From positions 62,001 through 126,000 of the forward strand of contig NZ_NIHD01000003.1 of assembly GCF_002806975.1 (NCBI RefSeq): 64,000 bases of DNA. Direction: 5' to 3'. Below are positions 42,355-51,845 of this stretch, piece after piece. The stretch's first letter is position 1. Every line of letters begins with the position of its first letter. The translations under genes were made by a program, and so were the position numbers. The notes under the pieces are model-generated. The model had not been told where the DNA came from. It made no database searches and saw nothing but the letters and a program-made list of their open reading frames with translations. Origin of the DNA: Marinobacter aromaticivorans (lineage in GTDB: Bacteria; Pseudomonadota; Gammaproteobacteria; Pseudomonadales; Oleiphilaceae).

Positions 42355-44367
42355 ATGTATCCCGAACTCGGACAGCTTGCACTGATACTCGCGCTGTTGC
42401 TGGCAGTGCTTCTGGCGGTTGTACCCCTGGTTGGCTCGCTCACTGGCAGAGACAATCTTCAGGCATTTGCCAGGCCCCTGACCACGGGCATGTTTGTGTT
42501 TGTCGGGCTGGCGTTTGCAGTGCTGACCCATGCATTTTTAACCGACGATTTCTCCGTAGCTTACGTGGCCAACAACAGTAACAGCATGTTGCCCTGGTAC
42601 TACAAGTTCAGCGCTGTGTGGGGCGGTCATGAGGGGTCGCTGCTGCTCTGGATACTGATGCTGACCGGCTGGACCATGGCCGTTGCCATTTTCAGCCGGC
42701 GTTTACCCTCGGTGATGATTTCACAGGTATTGTCAGTTCTGGGCATGGTCAGCGTTGGTTTCCTGCTTTTTATTGTGGTTACGTCGAATCCCTTTGACCG
42801 CTTGCTGCCCAACGTGCCTGCCGATGGGGCGGATCTGAACCCGCTTCTGCAGGACTTCGGGCTGATTGTTCATCCGCCCATGCTTTACATGGGCTATGTC
42901 GGCTTTGCAGTCGCCTTTGCATTTGCCATTGCAGCCTTGATTAACGGTCGTCTGGATGCCGCGTGGGCCAGGTGGTCACGGCCCTGGACCACTGTAGCCT
43001 GGGCGTTTCTCTCCATCGGGATCGCGCTGGGAAGCTGGTGGGCCTACTACGAGCTAGGCTGGGGCGGCTGGTGGTTCTGGGACCCGGTAGAAAATGCATC
43101 CCTGTTGCCTTGGTTGTCTGGCACTGCCCTGATGCATTCACTGGCAGTAACGGAAAAGCGTGGTGTGTTTAAAAGCTGGACGGTGCTGCTGGCGATTGTC
43201 ACGTTTGCCCTGAGCCTGCTGGGCACCTTTCTGGTTCGTTCAGGGGTACTTACGTCGGTTCATGCCTTTGCGTCTGATCCGGAGCGTGGCACCTTCCTGC
43301 TTGTATTACTGGCGATCACTGTTCTGGCCAGCCTCATGCTCTATGCCTTCCGGGCGCCTGTGGTTCATGTGCGCTCCCGCTACGGCTCACTTTCGCGGGA
43401 AATCTTCCTGCTGTTGAACAACGTTTTGCTGGTGTCTGCAACCTTGTTGGTGGCCGTTGGTACGCTCTACCCCCTGGTTCTCGATTTCTTTGGCCTCGGG
43501 AAGATCTCCATTGGCGAGCCCTTCTTCAATCTGACCTTCAGCCCGCTGGCGGTGGCAACCGGGCTCCTGCTCGGCGTGGGTGTGTTTTCACGCTGGAAAA
43601 AAACCGATGCCGGCTGGCTGGCGCGCAAGCTTCTTTGGCCTCTCGCCATCAGTACGCTGGCCACTGCGGCCATTATGGCAGGTTACGGCGGGTTCACACC
43701 CTGGGCCTTTTTGGGCGTGTTTACAGCCGTGTGGGTCACCACTGCAACATTCCGCGATCTCTGGGACAAGTCCTCATCCAAAAAGGGAAGAATCCATGGT
43801 CTCAGGCGGCAGTCCCGCAGTTACTACGGCATGGTGCTTGGGCATCTCGGCCTGGCCATTACAATGGCGGGCGCAACGGTTGTGTCGAACTACGGGATTG
43901 AACGTGATGTGCGCATGGTTCCCGGCGATGTGGCGGAAGTTGGCGATTATCAATTTGTCTTTGTGGATATCGGCGAGCGGCGCGGGCAGAACTTCACCGC
44001 CCAGTACGGTAGCTTCGATGTGATGCTGGACGGCGAACGTGTTGCCGAGCTGCACCCGGAGAAACGACAGTATTCGGTTGGTATGAGTGTGATGACCGAG
44101 GCCGATATTGATGCCGGCCTGTTCCGGGACATTTTTGTTGCCGTGGGTGAGAGAGTTTCTGATAACGCCTGGGCTATCCGGCTGCAGTACAAGCCGCTGG
44201 TGCGCTGGCTCTGGCTGGGAGCCCTGTTTATGGCGGCAGGTGGTTTCCTGGCCATATCGGATCGCCGCTACCGGATCCGTGAACGGGCTGCGGAGAGCGC
44301 CACTGCCTCACCAGAAACGTCGCCGGCACAAGCGGGTGCCCAGGGCACCGCCGGAGCGGTATCATGA
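42355..44367 (+). CDS. ccmF: Cytochrome c heme lyase subunit CcmF
   Basis: CcmF (670 residues) joins heme from CcmE to the reduced apocytochrome together with CcmH and CcmI. It has about 14-15 membrane segments. The WWD motif is in LGWGGWWFWDPVENASLLPW; conserved heme histidines occur in SAVWGGHEGSLLLWI, FGLIVHPPMLYMGY and VLTSVHAFASDPERG. The C-terminal periplasmic domain precedes a last helix and a disordered Ala/Ser/Pro tail. It overlaps ccmG by 4 bases. Confidence 0.97.
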   Translation: MYPELGQLALILALLLAVLLAVVPLVGSLTGRDNLQAFARPLTTGMFVFVGLAFAVLTHAFLTDDFSVAYVANNSNSMLPWYYKFSAVWGGHEGSLLLWILMLTGWTMAVAIFSRRLPSVMISQVLSVLGMVSVGFLLFIVVTSNPFDRLLPNVPADGADLNPLLQDFGLIVHPPMLYMGYVGFAVAFAFAIAALINGRLDAAWARWSRPWTTVAWAFLSIGIALGSWWAYYELGWGGWWFWDPVENASLLPWLSGTALMHSLAVTEKRGVFKSWTVLLAIVTFALSLLGTFLVRSGVLTSVHAFASDPERGTFLLVLLAITVLASLMLYAFRAPVVHVRSRYGSLSREIFLLLNNVLLVSATLLVAVGTLYPLVLDFFGLGKISIGEPFFNLTFSPLAVATGLLLGVGVFSRWKKTDAGWLARKLLWPLAISTLATAAIMAGYGGFTPWAFLGVFTAVWVTTATFRDLWDKSSSKKGRIHGLRRQSRSYYGMVLGHLGLAITMAGATVVSNYGIERDVRMVPGDVAEVGDYQFVFVDIGERRGQNFTAQYGSFDVMLDGERVAELHPEKRQYSVGMSVMTEADIDAGLFRDIFVAVGERVSDNAWAIRLQYKPLVRWLWLGALFMAAGGFLAISDRRYRIRERAAESATASPETSPAQAGAQGTAGAVS

Positions 44368-44900
44368 AGCGGTTTTTGCTGTTCTTGCCCCTCCTGGTAG
44401 CCGTTGCAGTGGGTGTGTTTCTGTTTGCCGGAATTGGCAAGGATCCCACAAAGCTGGACTCGGCCTTAATCGGCAAGCAGGTACCGGCATTCAGTCTGCG
44501 TGACCTGAAACAGCCCGAGAGTATGTTGGACGAGAGTTTGTTCCGGGGCGAAATAACCCTGCTCAACGTCTGGGGCACCTGGTGTCCCTCCTGCCGGGAT
44601 GAGCATGATGACCTGATGTGGCTGGCCCGGGAAAAGAAGGTTTCGATTATCGGGTTGAATTACAAGGACAATCGCGACGATGCGCTGGTGTGGCTGGACC
44701 GCCTGGGTGACCCTTACAGCACGGTTATCTATGACCCCAAAGGTACGCTGGGCTTTGATCTCGGAGTTTACGGCGCGCCTGAAACCTTTGTGATTGATGC
44801 CTCGGGCATTGTCCGTTATCGCCATGTGGGTGTGGTGAACGGCGAGGTGTGGGAACAGGTTCTTTTGCCGGTGATCAATGAAGCGCGGGAGAAAGGATAA
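44364..44900 (+). CDS. ccmG: Thiol:disulfide oxidoreductase CcmG (DsbE)
   Basis: CcmG (178 residues) is a membrane-anchored thioredoxin-like protein that reduces CcmH or the apocytochrome. An N-terminal helix (LLFLPLLVAVAVGVFLF) anchors a thioredoxin fold with active-site WCPSC (Cys74, Cys77) and the cis-proline loop GVYGAPETFVID, typical of CcmG. It starts inside the end of ccmF and its last base is shared with the ccmH start. Confidence 0.96.
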   Translation: MKRFLLFLPLLVAVAVGVFLFAGIGKDPTKLDSALIGKQVPAFSLRDLKQPESMLDESLFRGEITLLNVWGTWCPSCRDEHDDLMWLAREKKVSIIGLNYKDNRDDALVWLDRLGDPYSTVIYDPKGTLGFDLGVYGAPETFVIDASGIVRYRHVGVVNGEVWEQVLLPVINEAREKG

Positions 44901-45379
44901 TGTTCCGTATTGTGTGTTTCCTTCTGGCCACCATGGCTTCCGGTATGTCCTTTGCCGATGTTTCTGCCGTTTACGGGTTTGAAAGCCGGAGCGAGGAGCA
45001 GCGCTACCAGGAGCTGATTTCGGAGCTGCGCTGCCCCAAGTGCCAGAATCAGAACATTGCGGATTCAAACTCGCCCATTTCCAAGGACATGAGGAACGTT
45101 GTCTACCAGATGATGCTGGATGGCGCCAGCAACGAGGAAATTGTCGACTCTCTGGTGGATCGCTTCGGGGAGTTTGTTAAATACAAGCCTGATCTGGACC
45201 GCCGAACCTTTATTCTGTGGGCAACACCAGCAATTGCAGTTCTGGGCGGCCTCCTTGTTGTGGTTGGGGTAGTCGTTCGCTCCCGCCGCTCGGGCAAGGC
45301 CGGGCCTGAATTGACTGCCGAAGAGCAGGAGCGGGCTGAAAGGATGCTCGCCCAGCGAAATCAGAATGGTAACGGCTGA
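44900..45379 (+). CDS. ccmH: Cytochrome c maturation protein CcmH
   Basis: CcmH (159 residues) is the short CcmL/CycL-type protein that handles the apocytochrome CXXCH thiols. It has a signal peptide (VCFLLATMASGMSFA), the redox motif LRCPKCQNQNIADSNS (Cys45, Cys48), and a C-terminal membrane helix (FILWATPAIAVLGGLLVVVG). The E. coli fusion of CcmH with a TPR domain is split here: the TPR part is the next gene. Its start overlaps the ccmG stop. Confidence 0.96.
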   Translation: MFRIVCFLLATMASGMSFADVSAVYGFESRSEEQRYQELISELRCPKCQNQNIADSNSPISKDMRNVVYQMMLDGASNEEIVDSLVDRFGEFVKYKPDLDRRTFILWATPAIAVLGGLLVVVGVVVRSRRSGKAGPELTAEEQERAERMLAQRNQNGNG

Positions 45380-45460
45380 TCCCCCTGGCCAGGACTGACA
45401 GCTCGCCCGACCGTAACCTGTACTGCTTTATCCATTTTCGAAACCTGTGATGATATCTCC

Positions 45461-46747
45461 ATGACCCAAACTTTCTGGATTGCCGCAACGGTACTGATCA
45501 TTCTCGCCCTGGCTTTTGTCATCTATCCGGTAATGTTCCACCGCCGGGGCGACCGGCAACAGATGGACCTGCGAAATCAGAACCTGGTGGCCTATCGCAG
45601 CCGCATGGCGGAGCTGGAAAAAGAGCATAAAGCCGGCATTATTGATGAAGAAGCCTATCGCCAGCTTCACGATGAACTTGCCGGCTCCATGCTGGATGAC
45701 GTTCCCGAGAACGAATCTCCCGCAAAATCGGTTCCCGGTCGCAAAGCTGCCATGGCGGTTGGTCTGGTATCTATACTCCTGATTCCTGCCGCCACCGTGC
45801 TGCTGTATGAAGAGTGGGGAGCACTGGACAGTGTTGAGGCATTCATTGCCATGCAGGAGCTGGGCAACTCGGATGATGCCCGCGCAGCGCAGATGAATCA
45901 GTTGGCGGAGCAATTGCGTGCGCGACTGGAGGCCGGCCCCGATAACCCCGACGGCTGGGCCATGCTCGGGCAAACGTACATGCGGCTGGAACGCTACGAT
46001 GATGCGGCCCAGGCATTCCGCAAGCTGGCGGACACGGTCAGTTCTGATGACAGGTCCCGGGCCGTAGCCCTGGGTCTGGCAGCTCAGGCCGAGTTTTTTC
46101 GCAGCCAGGGCGCCATGACAGCGGCAGTGACATCCACCATAGAAGAGGCGCGGGCGCTGAACCCCGATGAGGTTAACTCCCTTGGCTTACTGGGTATTCA
46201 CGCATTCAGCCAGGGTAACTATCGCGAGGCTATCGGGTACTGGGAGCGGATTCAGGAAGTAGCACCTGATCATCCACAGCTGGCTGCAATTCAGGGTGGT
46301 ATAAGGGAGGCATACACGCGCCTTGGGGAGCAGCCACCGGCGGCACAGGCAGCCTCCCGGGCTCCGGACGGTGATGCCGGAGGGGCAGGCGTAACGGTAC
46401 GGGTAACGCTCGATGAAGCCTTCAAGCAGGATGTCCCTGACGACACCACCCTGTTTCTGTTCGCCCGGGCAGCTAATGCCCAGAGCGGGCCACCCCTGGC
46501 CGTTGTGCGGTTGACGGCAGGCGCGCTGCCCATTGAGATGCGCCTGGATGACCGCCATGCCATGTCACCTCAGGCGGTGATATCCAGTGCCGAAGAAGTG
46601 GTTGTAACAGCCCGCCTGACACGTTCAGGCAACATCAACGCCCAGCCTGGCGACTGGCAGGGCAGCACGGATTCGCCTGTTACGGTTTCGGAAGAGCAGG
46701 GGTCGCCGGTAGTGGTTGTGATTGACAAGCAACTGACCGATAGCTGA
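45461..46747 (+). CDS. ccmI: Cytochrome c maturation TPR protein CcmI (CycH)
   Basis: CcmI (428 residues) binds apocytochromes and feeds them to CcmFH. Two membrane helices (WIAATVLIILALAFVIYPVM and AAMAVGLVSILLIPAATVLL) flank a cytoplasmic coiled loop. TPR repeats follow in the periplasm (for example NPDGWAMLGQTYMRLERYDD), and a C-terminal beta-rich domain (about 305-428) ends the protein. It is 81 bases after ccmH and closes the operon; it converges on batD with a 35-base gap. Confidence 0.92.
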   Translation: MTQTFWIAATVLIILALAFVIYPVMFHRRGDRQQMDLRNQNLVAYRSRMAELEKEHKAGIIDEEAYRQLHDELAGSMLDDVPENESPAKSVPGRKAAMAVGLVSILLIPAATVLLYEEWGALDSVEAFIAMQELGNSDDARAAQMNQLAEQLRARLEAGPDNPDGWAMLGQTYMRLERYDDAAQAFRKLADTVSSDDRSRAVALGLAAQAEFFRSQGAMTAAVTSTIEEARALNPDEVNSLGLLGIHAFSQGNYREAIGYWERIQEVAPDHPQLAAIQGGIREAYTRLGEQPPAAQAASRAPDGDAGGAGVTVRVTLDEAFKQDVPDDTTLFLFARAANAQSGPPLAVVRLTAGALPIEMRLDDRHAMSPQAVISSAEEVVVTARLTRSGNINAQPGDWQGSTDSPVTVSEEQGSPVVVVIDKQLTDS

Positions 46748-46782
46748 TCCGCAATTGATTGCCTGAGTCGCCAGCTGTGCCC

Positions 46783-48540
46783 CTACACCGAAAGACTGCC
46801 GGGGTAGAGTGGCGGCAAACCGTTTTCCGACGGTGACCTGCCCATGTGTTCACGGAATTGCCGCAGTGCCTTGACCAGGTTTGTCCCGTTCCACGGTTCT
46901 GCACTGTTCCTGCCACCGGAACGATCCTGACTGAACAGGTGCGCCTGCAATGAGCGAAGTTCCATTTCCAGATCGGGTGCAGGGAAAAGGCGAAAAACGT
47001 CGCTTGCAGAGCGGAAGTCGTGGCCGGGCTGATGCAGATTTACCCAATGTACAAACAGCCCGGGCGCAGAGGCGTGGCCGCTCTTAGCGGCGCCGAGCAC
47101 CTGTTCAAAGGCGTCGCGCTCGTTCTCGCCATCCGCAGAGTCAGTGCTTGTCAAAGCCGCCGATGCCATCCTGCGGCTTCGCCACCAGGCCAGCATGGTC
47201 AGAACCCAGATGCCGGCCAGCACTATACTGACCCATTGCCAGAATTTACTGCCGGGTGCCGAGCCGGTATTGCCCGGGCCCTCTTTGCTGGCGGTTTCCG
47301 GTGGCGTGCCCTGGCTGCCGTTGGGCGCCTCTGCAACCGGCGCCGATGAGCCCTCTGTCGAGGTTACGTTGAGGGTTTGCGCAGGGATAACCGCCACTTT
47401 TTCGCTGTCGGATTCTGTGTCCCACCAGGGAATTCGGATTGCCGGCAGCGTGAGCTGCCCCGCCTGCACCGGCACCAGGGCTCTGGTCTGTGTGAGGGTT
47501 GAGGTAATGCCATCAGGACCAATGCTGGTGTTCCGCTGCGGCTCCTCGGGATAGCTTCGAATCCCGTCAGGAACTGACTCCGGCAGGGGTGGAAGGGCTT
47601 CTGCGGGCAGCCCTGTTGCCTGCAGGCTCAGGGTCCGTGTGAGGTTGTCTCCGGCAGTCAGGTTGAGAACCGGCGGCATGCCGGATTCCGCAAGGCTGAG
47701 GCTGGTAGCCGGTAGCCAGGTTGAACCGCTGAATTCAGCCGGTACGTCTTTCACCGGCACTTCAAACAGGGTTGCGCTGTCCCGCAGGAACTTCAGTGAG
47801 CCGTCGGCATCCCGCGCCTGGCCTTCAAAACGAATGGGGGGCAGGTTCAGCGGGCGTGGCTTTTGCGGGAACAGGGCATAACGCCGTTCCACAACCCGGT
47901 AGCGCACGCCATCACGCTGACGTGAAAATTCCCGTTGCTTGCCCAGGGGCTCTATGATCGCATCAGGGTGCTGGGGGTCAGACAATTCACCCCGGATAAG
48001 ATTGCCCCTGAAGAATAATCGCACCGTCAGTACCAGTTGCTCCTGAACGTAAACTTCGGCTTTGTCTGTCTCCAGTTCTATGAAACTGTCCCGGCCGGTG
48101 TTCGCCTGGTCGGGAGGGGTGCCGGCCACCACTTCGATGGTCACAGGCCTGGAAACCGAATCCTTGAACGTGAGAGATGGAATGGTGAGCTCACCGGTTG
48201 ATTTGGGAGCAAGCTGGTATGTCCAGGTTATTTCTCCCACCATGTCACCGTTAACGGTGCGAATGCTGTACTGCTGATTACGGCCCAGTATTTCAAAATC
48301 CGGCTTCACCTTTTCAATGTCCGGTGAGGGCAGGCTGGAGATATCAAAATCAAACAGATTGCTCAGATTGATATCAATGCTGGTGCTGCCCTTGACGGTG
48401 AGCGTCAGGACCTCGCCCTCGTAAAGCCGGGTCCGGTCTGGCTCGACGGTGAGTTCGTTCGCCTGGGCTGGCAACCAGAGCATCGCCAGGGCCACCAGTA
48501 CTGCCAACCGGGTTGCCACAGTGATAAGTCGTTTTACCAT
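46783..48540 (-). CDS. batD: BatD-like protein (oxygen tolerance family)
   Basis: This 585-residue protein has a signal peptide (VLVALAMLWLPAQANE), then Ig-like beta domains starting LTVEPDRTRLYEGEVLTLTV, and one membrane helix near residue 440 (FWQWVSIVLAGIWVLTMLAW) with a cytoplasmic tail. That is the BatD architecture. The family is linked to stress and oxygen tolerance in Bacteroides and Francisella; the molecular role is unknown. It is the last gene of the moxR operon and its start overlaps the previous gene by 7 bases. Confidence 0.85.
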   Translation of the reverse strand: MVKRLITVATRLAVLVALAMLWLPAQANELTVEPDRTRLYEGEVLTLTVKGSTSIDINLSNLFDFDISSLPSPDIEKVKPDFEILGRNQQYSIRTVNGDMVGEITWTYQLAPKSTGELTIPSLTFKDSVSRPVTIEVVAGTPPDQANTGRDSFIELETDKAEVYVQEQLVLTVRLFFRGNLIRGELSDPQHPDAIIEPLGKQREFSRQRDGVRYRVVERRYALFPQKPRPLNLPPIRFEGQARDADGSLKFLRDSATLFEVPVKDVPAEFSGSTWLPATSLSLAESGMPPVLNLTAGDNLTRTLSLQATGLPAEALPPLPESVPDGIRSYPEEPQRNTSIGPDGITSTLTQTRALVPVQAGQLTLPAIRIPWWDTESDSEKVAVIPAQTLNVTSTEGSSAPVAEAPNGSQGTPPETASKEGPGNTGSAPGSKFWQWVSIVLAGIWVLTMLAWWRSRRMASAALTSTDSADGENERDAFEQVLGAAKSGHASAPGLFVHWVNLHQPGHDFRSASDVFRLFPAPDLEMELRSLQAHLFSQDRSGGRNSAEPWNGTNLVKALRQFREHMGRSPSENGLPPLYPGSLSV

Positions 48541-50348
48541 GGTGTATCGCCCTCATCGGATGGTGTCTGGCGTTGCTGATATTGCTGCAGGAATTTGCGT
48601 TGCAGCAGCCCGCCGGGGTTATCCGGCACCCGGCGCAGTGATTGCTCCTGGCTTTGGGTCAGGGGTGTTTCTGACACCGGAGCTGGTGCCTGGCCCAGGG
48701 GTTCTTCACCGTCGGTCTCGGTATCCATGCCTTGACCTGCTGTTTCACCGCTCTCCGCTGTATGTTCCGGTTCCTGTGCGCCGGTGTTGTCTTTTTCATT
48801 GCCCCTGTTCTGTTCGCCGTTCTGCTCCTGTGTCTGATCGCCATTCCGGTCAGACTGTCCCGACGGGTCCTGGCTTGAGTTACCGGAGGCTGAGTCGGAA
48901 TTGCGTTGCTGCTGTTGGTTGTTACTGCTGTTTGAATCGGAAGGCATCTGATCGCTGTCGCCCTGGTTCCGATCAGAATTCTGCTCCTGCTGCCTGAGCA
49001 GGTCCTGAACAATTTCCCGGTTTATCCGGGCATCGTCCATATCCGGCTTACGAACCAAAGCCTCATCATAGGCCTTGATCGCCTCCTCCAGTTTGCCTGC
49101 CCTGGCCAGGGCGTTGCCACGGTTGTAATCTGCCCGCGGTGTATCGGCTTGTGAAAAAGCCCTGGCCGCATCTTCATACTGCTCTGCCCGATAAAGAGCG
49201 GAACCCCGCCATTCCGGTGATTCAAGTTGCCTGGCGGCCACGGCGGGGTCCTTGCTGATCAGTTCGGCACCTCTCTGGTCCTCTCTTTGCCAGAGGCTGT
49301 CCCAATCCATGGCTGCGGCAGGCTGTGGCATGGCGGGTAAAAGAATCAATGCCATGGCGGTAAGGGCTCCGCGCCGCCAACCCAGTAACAAAAGCGGCAG
49401 GGCCAGCCATAGCAGCCAGTAACCATCGTCTTTCCAGCGATTTATGGTAAGCCCGGTGTCTGTGTCCTGCCACTCTGCGGATTCCACGGGGCCGAGTTTT
49501 AGCGCGGATATATCACTGTCGTCCAGTGTTAACTCACGGCTTGCGCCGCCATTGCTGTTGGCAAGTTGCGCGAGCTTGTCCGGGTTGGTGCGTGATATAA
49601 CCACATTACCGTTGTCCCGGATAAAACCACGCCGGGCCAGGGGAATAGGGCCGCCATCAGGGGTGCCTGCTGCCAGGATGCTCAGGGTAAAGCCGGTGCC
49701 CGACAGTGTGCTGTTTATGGAGTCCCGGTAGCGTTCGGATACACCATCGGTAATCAACAGGATACGACCCGCGCCGGGAGCGCCCTGTTCCAGAAGCTCC
49801 CGGGCTTTGGCCACCGCCAGATCGGCCCGGTTGCCCTGCGCCGGCATGATGACCGGGTCGAGTACATTCAGCATGCCGGTGAGTGTGTTGCTGTCGTCGG
49901 TCAGTGGGGTCACCACATGGGCATCGCCGGAATACACCACCAGCCCGGTGAGACTTCCTTCCCGAAGCGCCAGAATGTCACGGATTTTGCGTTTTGCCCG
50001 TGTCAGGCGATCAGGTTCCAGGTCCGTAGCAAGCATCGACAGGGACAGGTCGAGAGCAATTACCAGGCCATCTCCGGGCTTTTTCAGGGGCGTGGGGGCC
50101 TCACGCCAGGCTGGCCCTGCCAGCGCTACAGAGAGAATGGCAATGGCGCTGATCGCGGGAACCAGCATGGAGCCGCGCTTTTGTACCGCACCACCATAAC
50201 GACGGATGACCGGGGATAAAAAGGGTTCGGGGATAAGCCCGGACCAGCCACTGTCGCCGGAGCTTTTGCGCTTGAGAACCGCGTAAAGCACCGGTGCCAG
50301 TATAAGCAGCAGAAGCCAGAGGGGGCGGAGGAAGTGAAAGTCAGCCAT
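48534..50348 (-). CDS. VWA and TPR protein, BatB-BatC fusion
   Basis: This 604-residue protein starts with two membrane helices around LLLLILAPVLYAVLKRK, then a von Willebrand factor A domain with a MIDAS motif (ALDLSLSMLATD). A further membrane helix (LLWLALPLLLLGW, near 310) leads to TPR repeats (about 355-440) in which ADYNRGNALARAGKLEEAIK is typical of BatC. The tail (about 450-570) is low-complexity Gln, Asn, Ser and Glu. In Bacteroides BatB and BatC are separate; here they are one chain. It overlaps batA by 8 bases. Confidence 0.85.
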   Translation of the reverse strand: MADFHFLRPLWLLLLILAPVLYAVLKRKSSGDSGWSGLIPEPFLSPVIRRYGGAVQKRGSMLVPAISAIAILSVALAGPAWREAPTPLKKPGDGLVIALDLSLSMLATDLEPDRLTRAKRKIRDILALREGSLTGLVVYSGDAHVVTPLTDDSNTLTGMLNVLDPVIMPAQGNRADLAVAKARELLEQGAPGAGRILLITDGVSERYRDSINSTLSGTGFTLSILAAGTPDGGPIPLARRGFIRDNGNVVISRTNPDKLAQLANSNGGASRELTLDDSDISALKLGPVESAEWQDTDTGLTINRWKDDGYWLLWLALPLLLLGWRRGALTAMALILLPAMPQPAAAMDWDSLWQREDQRGAELISKDPAVAARQLESPEWRGSALYRAEQYEDAARAFSQADTPRADYNRGNALARAGKLEEAIKAYDEALVRKPDMDDARINREIVQDLLRQQEQNSDRNQGDSDQMPSDSNSSNNQQQQRNSDSASGNSSQDPSGQSDRNGDQTQEQNGEQNRGNEKDNTGAQEPEHTAESGETAGQGMDTETDGEEPLGQAPAPVSETPLTQSQEQSLRRVPDNPGGLLQRKFLQQYQQRQTPSDEGDTPW

Positions 50349-51381
50349 GGTTTATGCTCCCTTCACCGGACGTGGTCCCGGGCTGGTGGCCCCGGCCCAG
50401 TCTGCCGGCGCTGCGCCGGTACACAAACAGACCGATCCACAGGGCAACGGCCAGGCCGGCTGGCCAGAAAAAGAGATCCGTCACCGGGCGGTAAAACTTG
50501 CCATCCAGTTCAATGGGCTCCAGTTGGTTGATGGTTTCGTAAATCAGCTCCAGTTCCGGCAGGTTGCGGGCACGAAAATATTCGCCGCCGGTTTGCTGTG
50601 CCATGCGGGTAAGCAGGTTTTCATCCAGATCCCGTGAGGGATTAATCCGGCGCGAACCCAGCAGACCCCGGCGTACCATGGATTCTGCTCCAATGCCGAT
50701 GGTGTAAAGACGCACCCCGGCGGCTGCCGCGATTTCCGTGGCTTTATCGGGTGTGATTTCGCCTGCGGTGTTGGCGCCGTCTGTCAGCAGCACCACCACC
50801 CGCTGCTGCTGGGGGCGGTCTCTCAGGCGTTTTGTGGCAAGGCCCACGGCATCACCAATGGCGGTTGCACGGCCTGCCATTCCAATGCCCGATTCCTGAA
50901 GCAGCGTTTCCAGGGTTGCAAGGTCAAAAGTCAGGGGCGCCTGTACGTAAGGTTCCGTACCGAACAAAATAAGGCCGAGCCTGTCCCCTTCGCGGCGGGC
51001 GATGAACTCGTTCAACACTTTCTTGACGGCCTGCAAGCGGTTAATGCTGCGGCCCTGGAGGATCATGTCCTGTTCTTCCATACTCGGTGAAATATCGACA
51101 ACCAGCATAAGGTCGCGCCCGGACACGGGCATCTGAACCTGTTCGCCGACGTGCTGTGGCCGCGCCAGCGCCAGCACCAGTAACGCCCAGGCCAGAAACA
51201 GCACCAGCAGTTGCCAGCGCGGCACGGCGTTGCCCTGACGGGTTACGCCGGGAAGATCCGGGAGCCAGTGGCCAACGGGTAATACCGGTGCATCGACCGT
51301 ATGCGCCGCCGGTTTTCTCCACTGCAGCAGTACAGGCACCAGAGTCAGCAGCAGTACCCAGGGATACGCGAGGCTCAGCAT
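50341..51381 (-). CDS. batA: VWA-domain membrane protein BatA
   Basis: This 346-residue protein has N-terminal membrane helices (LAYPWVLLLTLVPVLLQW and LLVLFLAWALLVLALA), a von Willebrand factor A domain with the intact MIDAS motif DISPSMEEQD and VVLLTDGANTAGE, and a C-terminal helix (LFFWPAGLAVALWIGLFVY). ATG 51381 is chosen because the chain then starts at the first membrane helix; the frame is open 24 codons further upstream within the previous gene. It probably binds the MoxR ATPase complex through the VWA domain. Confidence 0.87.
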   Translation of the reverse strand: MLSLAYPWVLLLTLVPVLLQWRKPAAHTVDAPVLPVGHWLPDLPGVTRQGNAVPRWQLLVLFLAWALLVLALARPQHVGEQVQMPVSGRDLMLVVDISPSMEEQDMILQGRSINRLQAVKKVLNEFIARREGDRLGLILFGTEPYVQAPLTFDLATLETLLQESGIGMAGRATAIGDAVGLATKRLRDRPQQQRVVVLLTDGANTAGEITPDKATEIAAAAGVRLYTIGIGAESMVRRGLLGSRRINPSRDLDENLLTRMAQQTGGEYFRARNLPELELIYETINQLEPIELDGKFYRPVTDLFFWPAGLAVALWIGLFVYRRSAGRLGRGHQPGTTSGEGSINHG

Positions 51382-51845
51382 TTTTGTGCCTCCAGCCAGG
51401 ATCGCGCAAAGTCCAGAACCTGTACCGGTTCGGCTGTCGGCTGCCGTTGCCATGTGCTGTTGACCAGTGCTTCAACAGTGGGCTGGTGTGCAATCTTTCC
51501 GTCCGGGAGATGGTTTAACAGAAAGGCTCCCCACTGTTCGCCCGACAGCGCTTCCGGGTGTTCCCCCGGGTAACGTTCCCGCGCAACCCGTTTAAGCAGC
51601 GAGTTCACCATAGCGAACCACTGAGGCTCTTTTACAGCCGAGCGTTCAAGTCCGGACAGTTCCGCTTTTGCCAGTTTCAGCCAGAGGTTTCGGCGATAAT
51701 GCCGGTGAACCAGCCAGGCCAGGGCCGCCATGACAATCAGAAAAACCGCAGCCAGCAACCACCAGCCGGGTGCCGGCGGCCAGAAACCGCCGGTTTGTGG
51801 CAGGTGAATATCCCGAAGCTGGCTCAGAGGGTTGTCTGGCATCAT
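51375..51845 (-). CDS. DUF4381 membrane protein
   Basis: This 156-residue protein fits DUF4381: PLSQLRDIHLPQTGGFWPPA, then a single membrane helix (GWWLLAAVFLIVMAALAWLV), then a helical cytoplasmic domain with YPGEHPEALSGEQWGAFLL. DUF4381 genes lie between the DUF58 and batA genes in many gammaproteobacterial moxR operons. The function is unknown. It overlaps both neighbours (4 and 7 bases). Confidence 0.82.
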   Translation of the reverse strand: MMPDNPLSQLRDIHLPQTGGFWPPAPGWWLLAAVFLIVMAALAWLVHRHYRRNLWLKLAKAELSGLERSAVKEPQWFAMVNSLLKRVARERYPGEHPEALSGEQWGAFLLNHLPDGKIAHQPTVEALVNSTWQRQPTAEPVQVLDFARSWLEAQKC

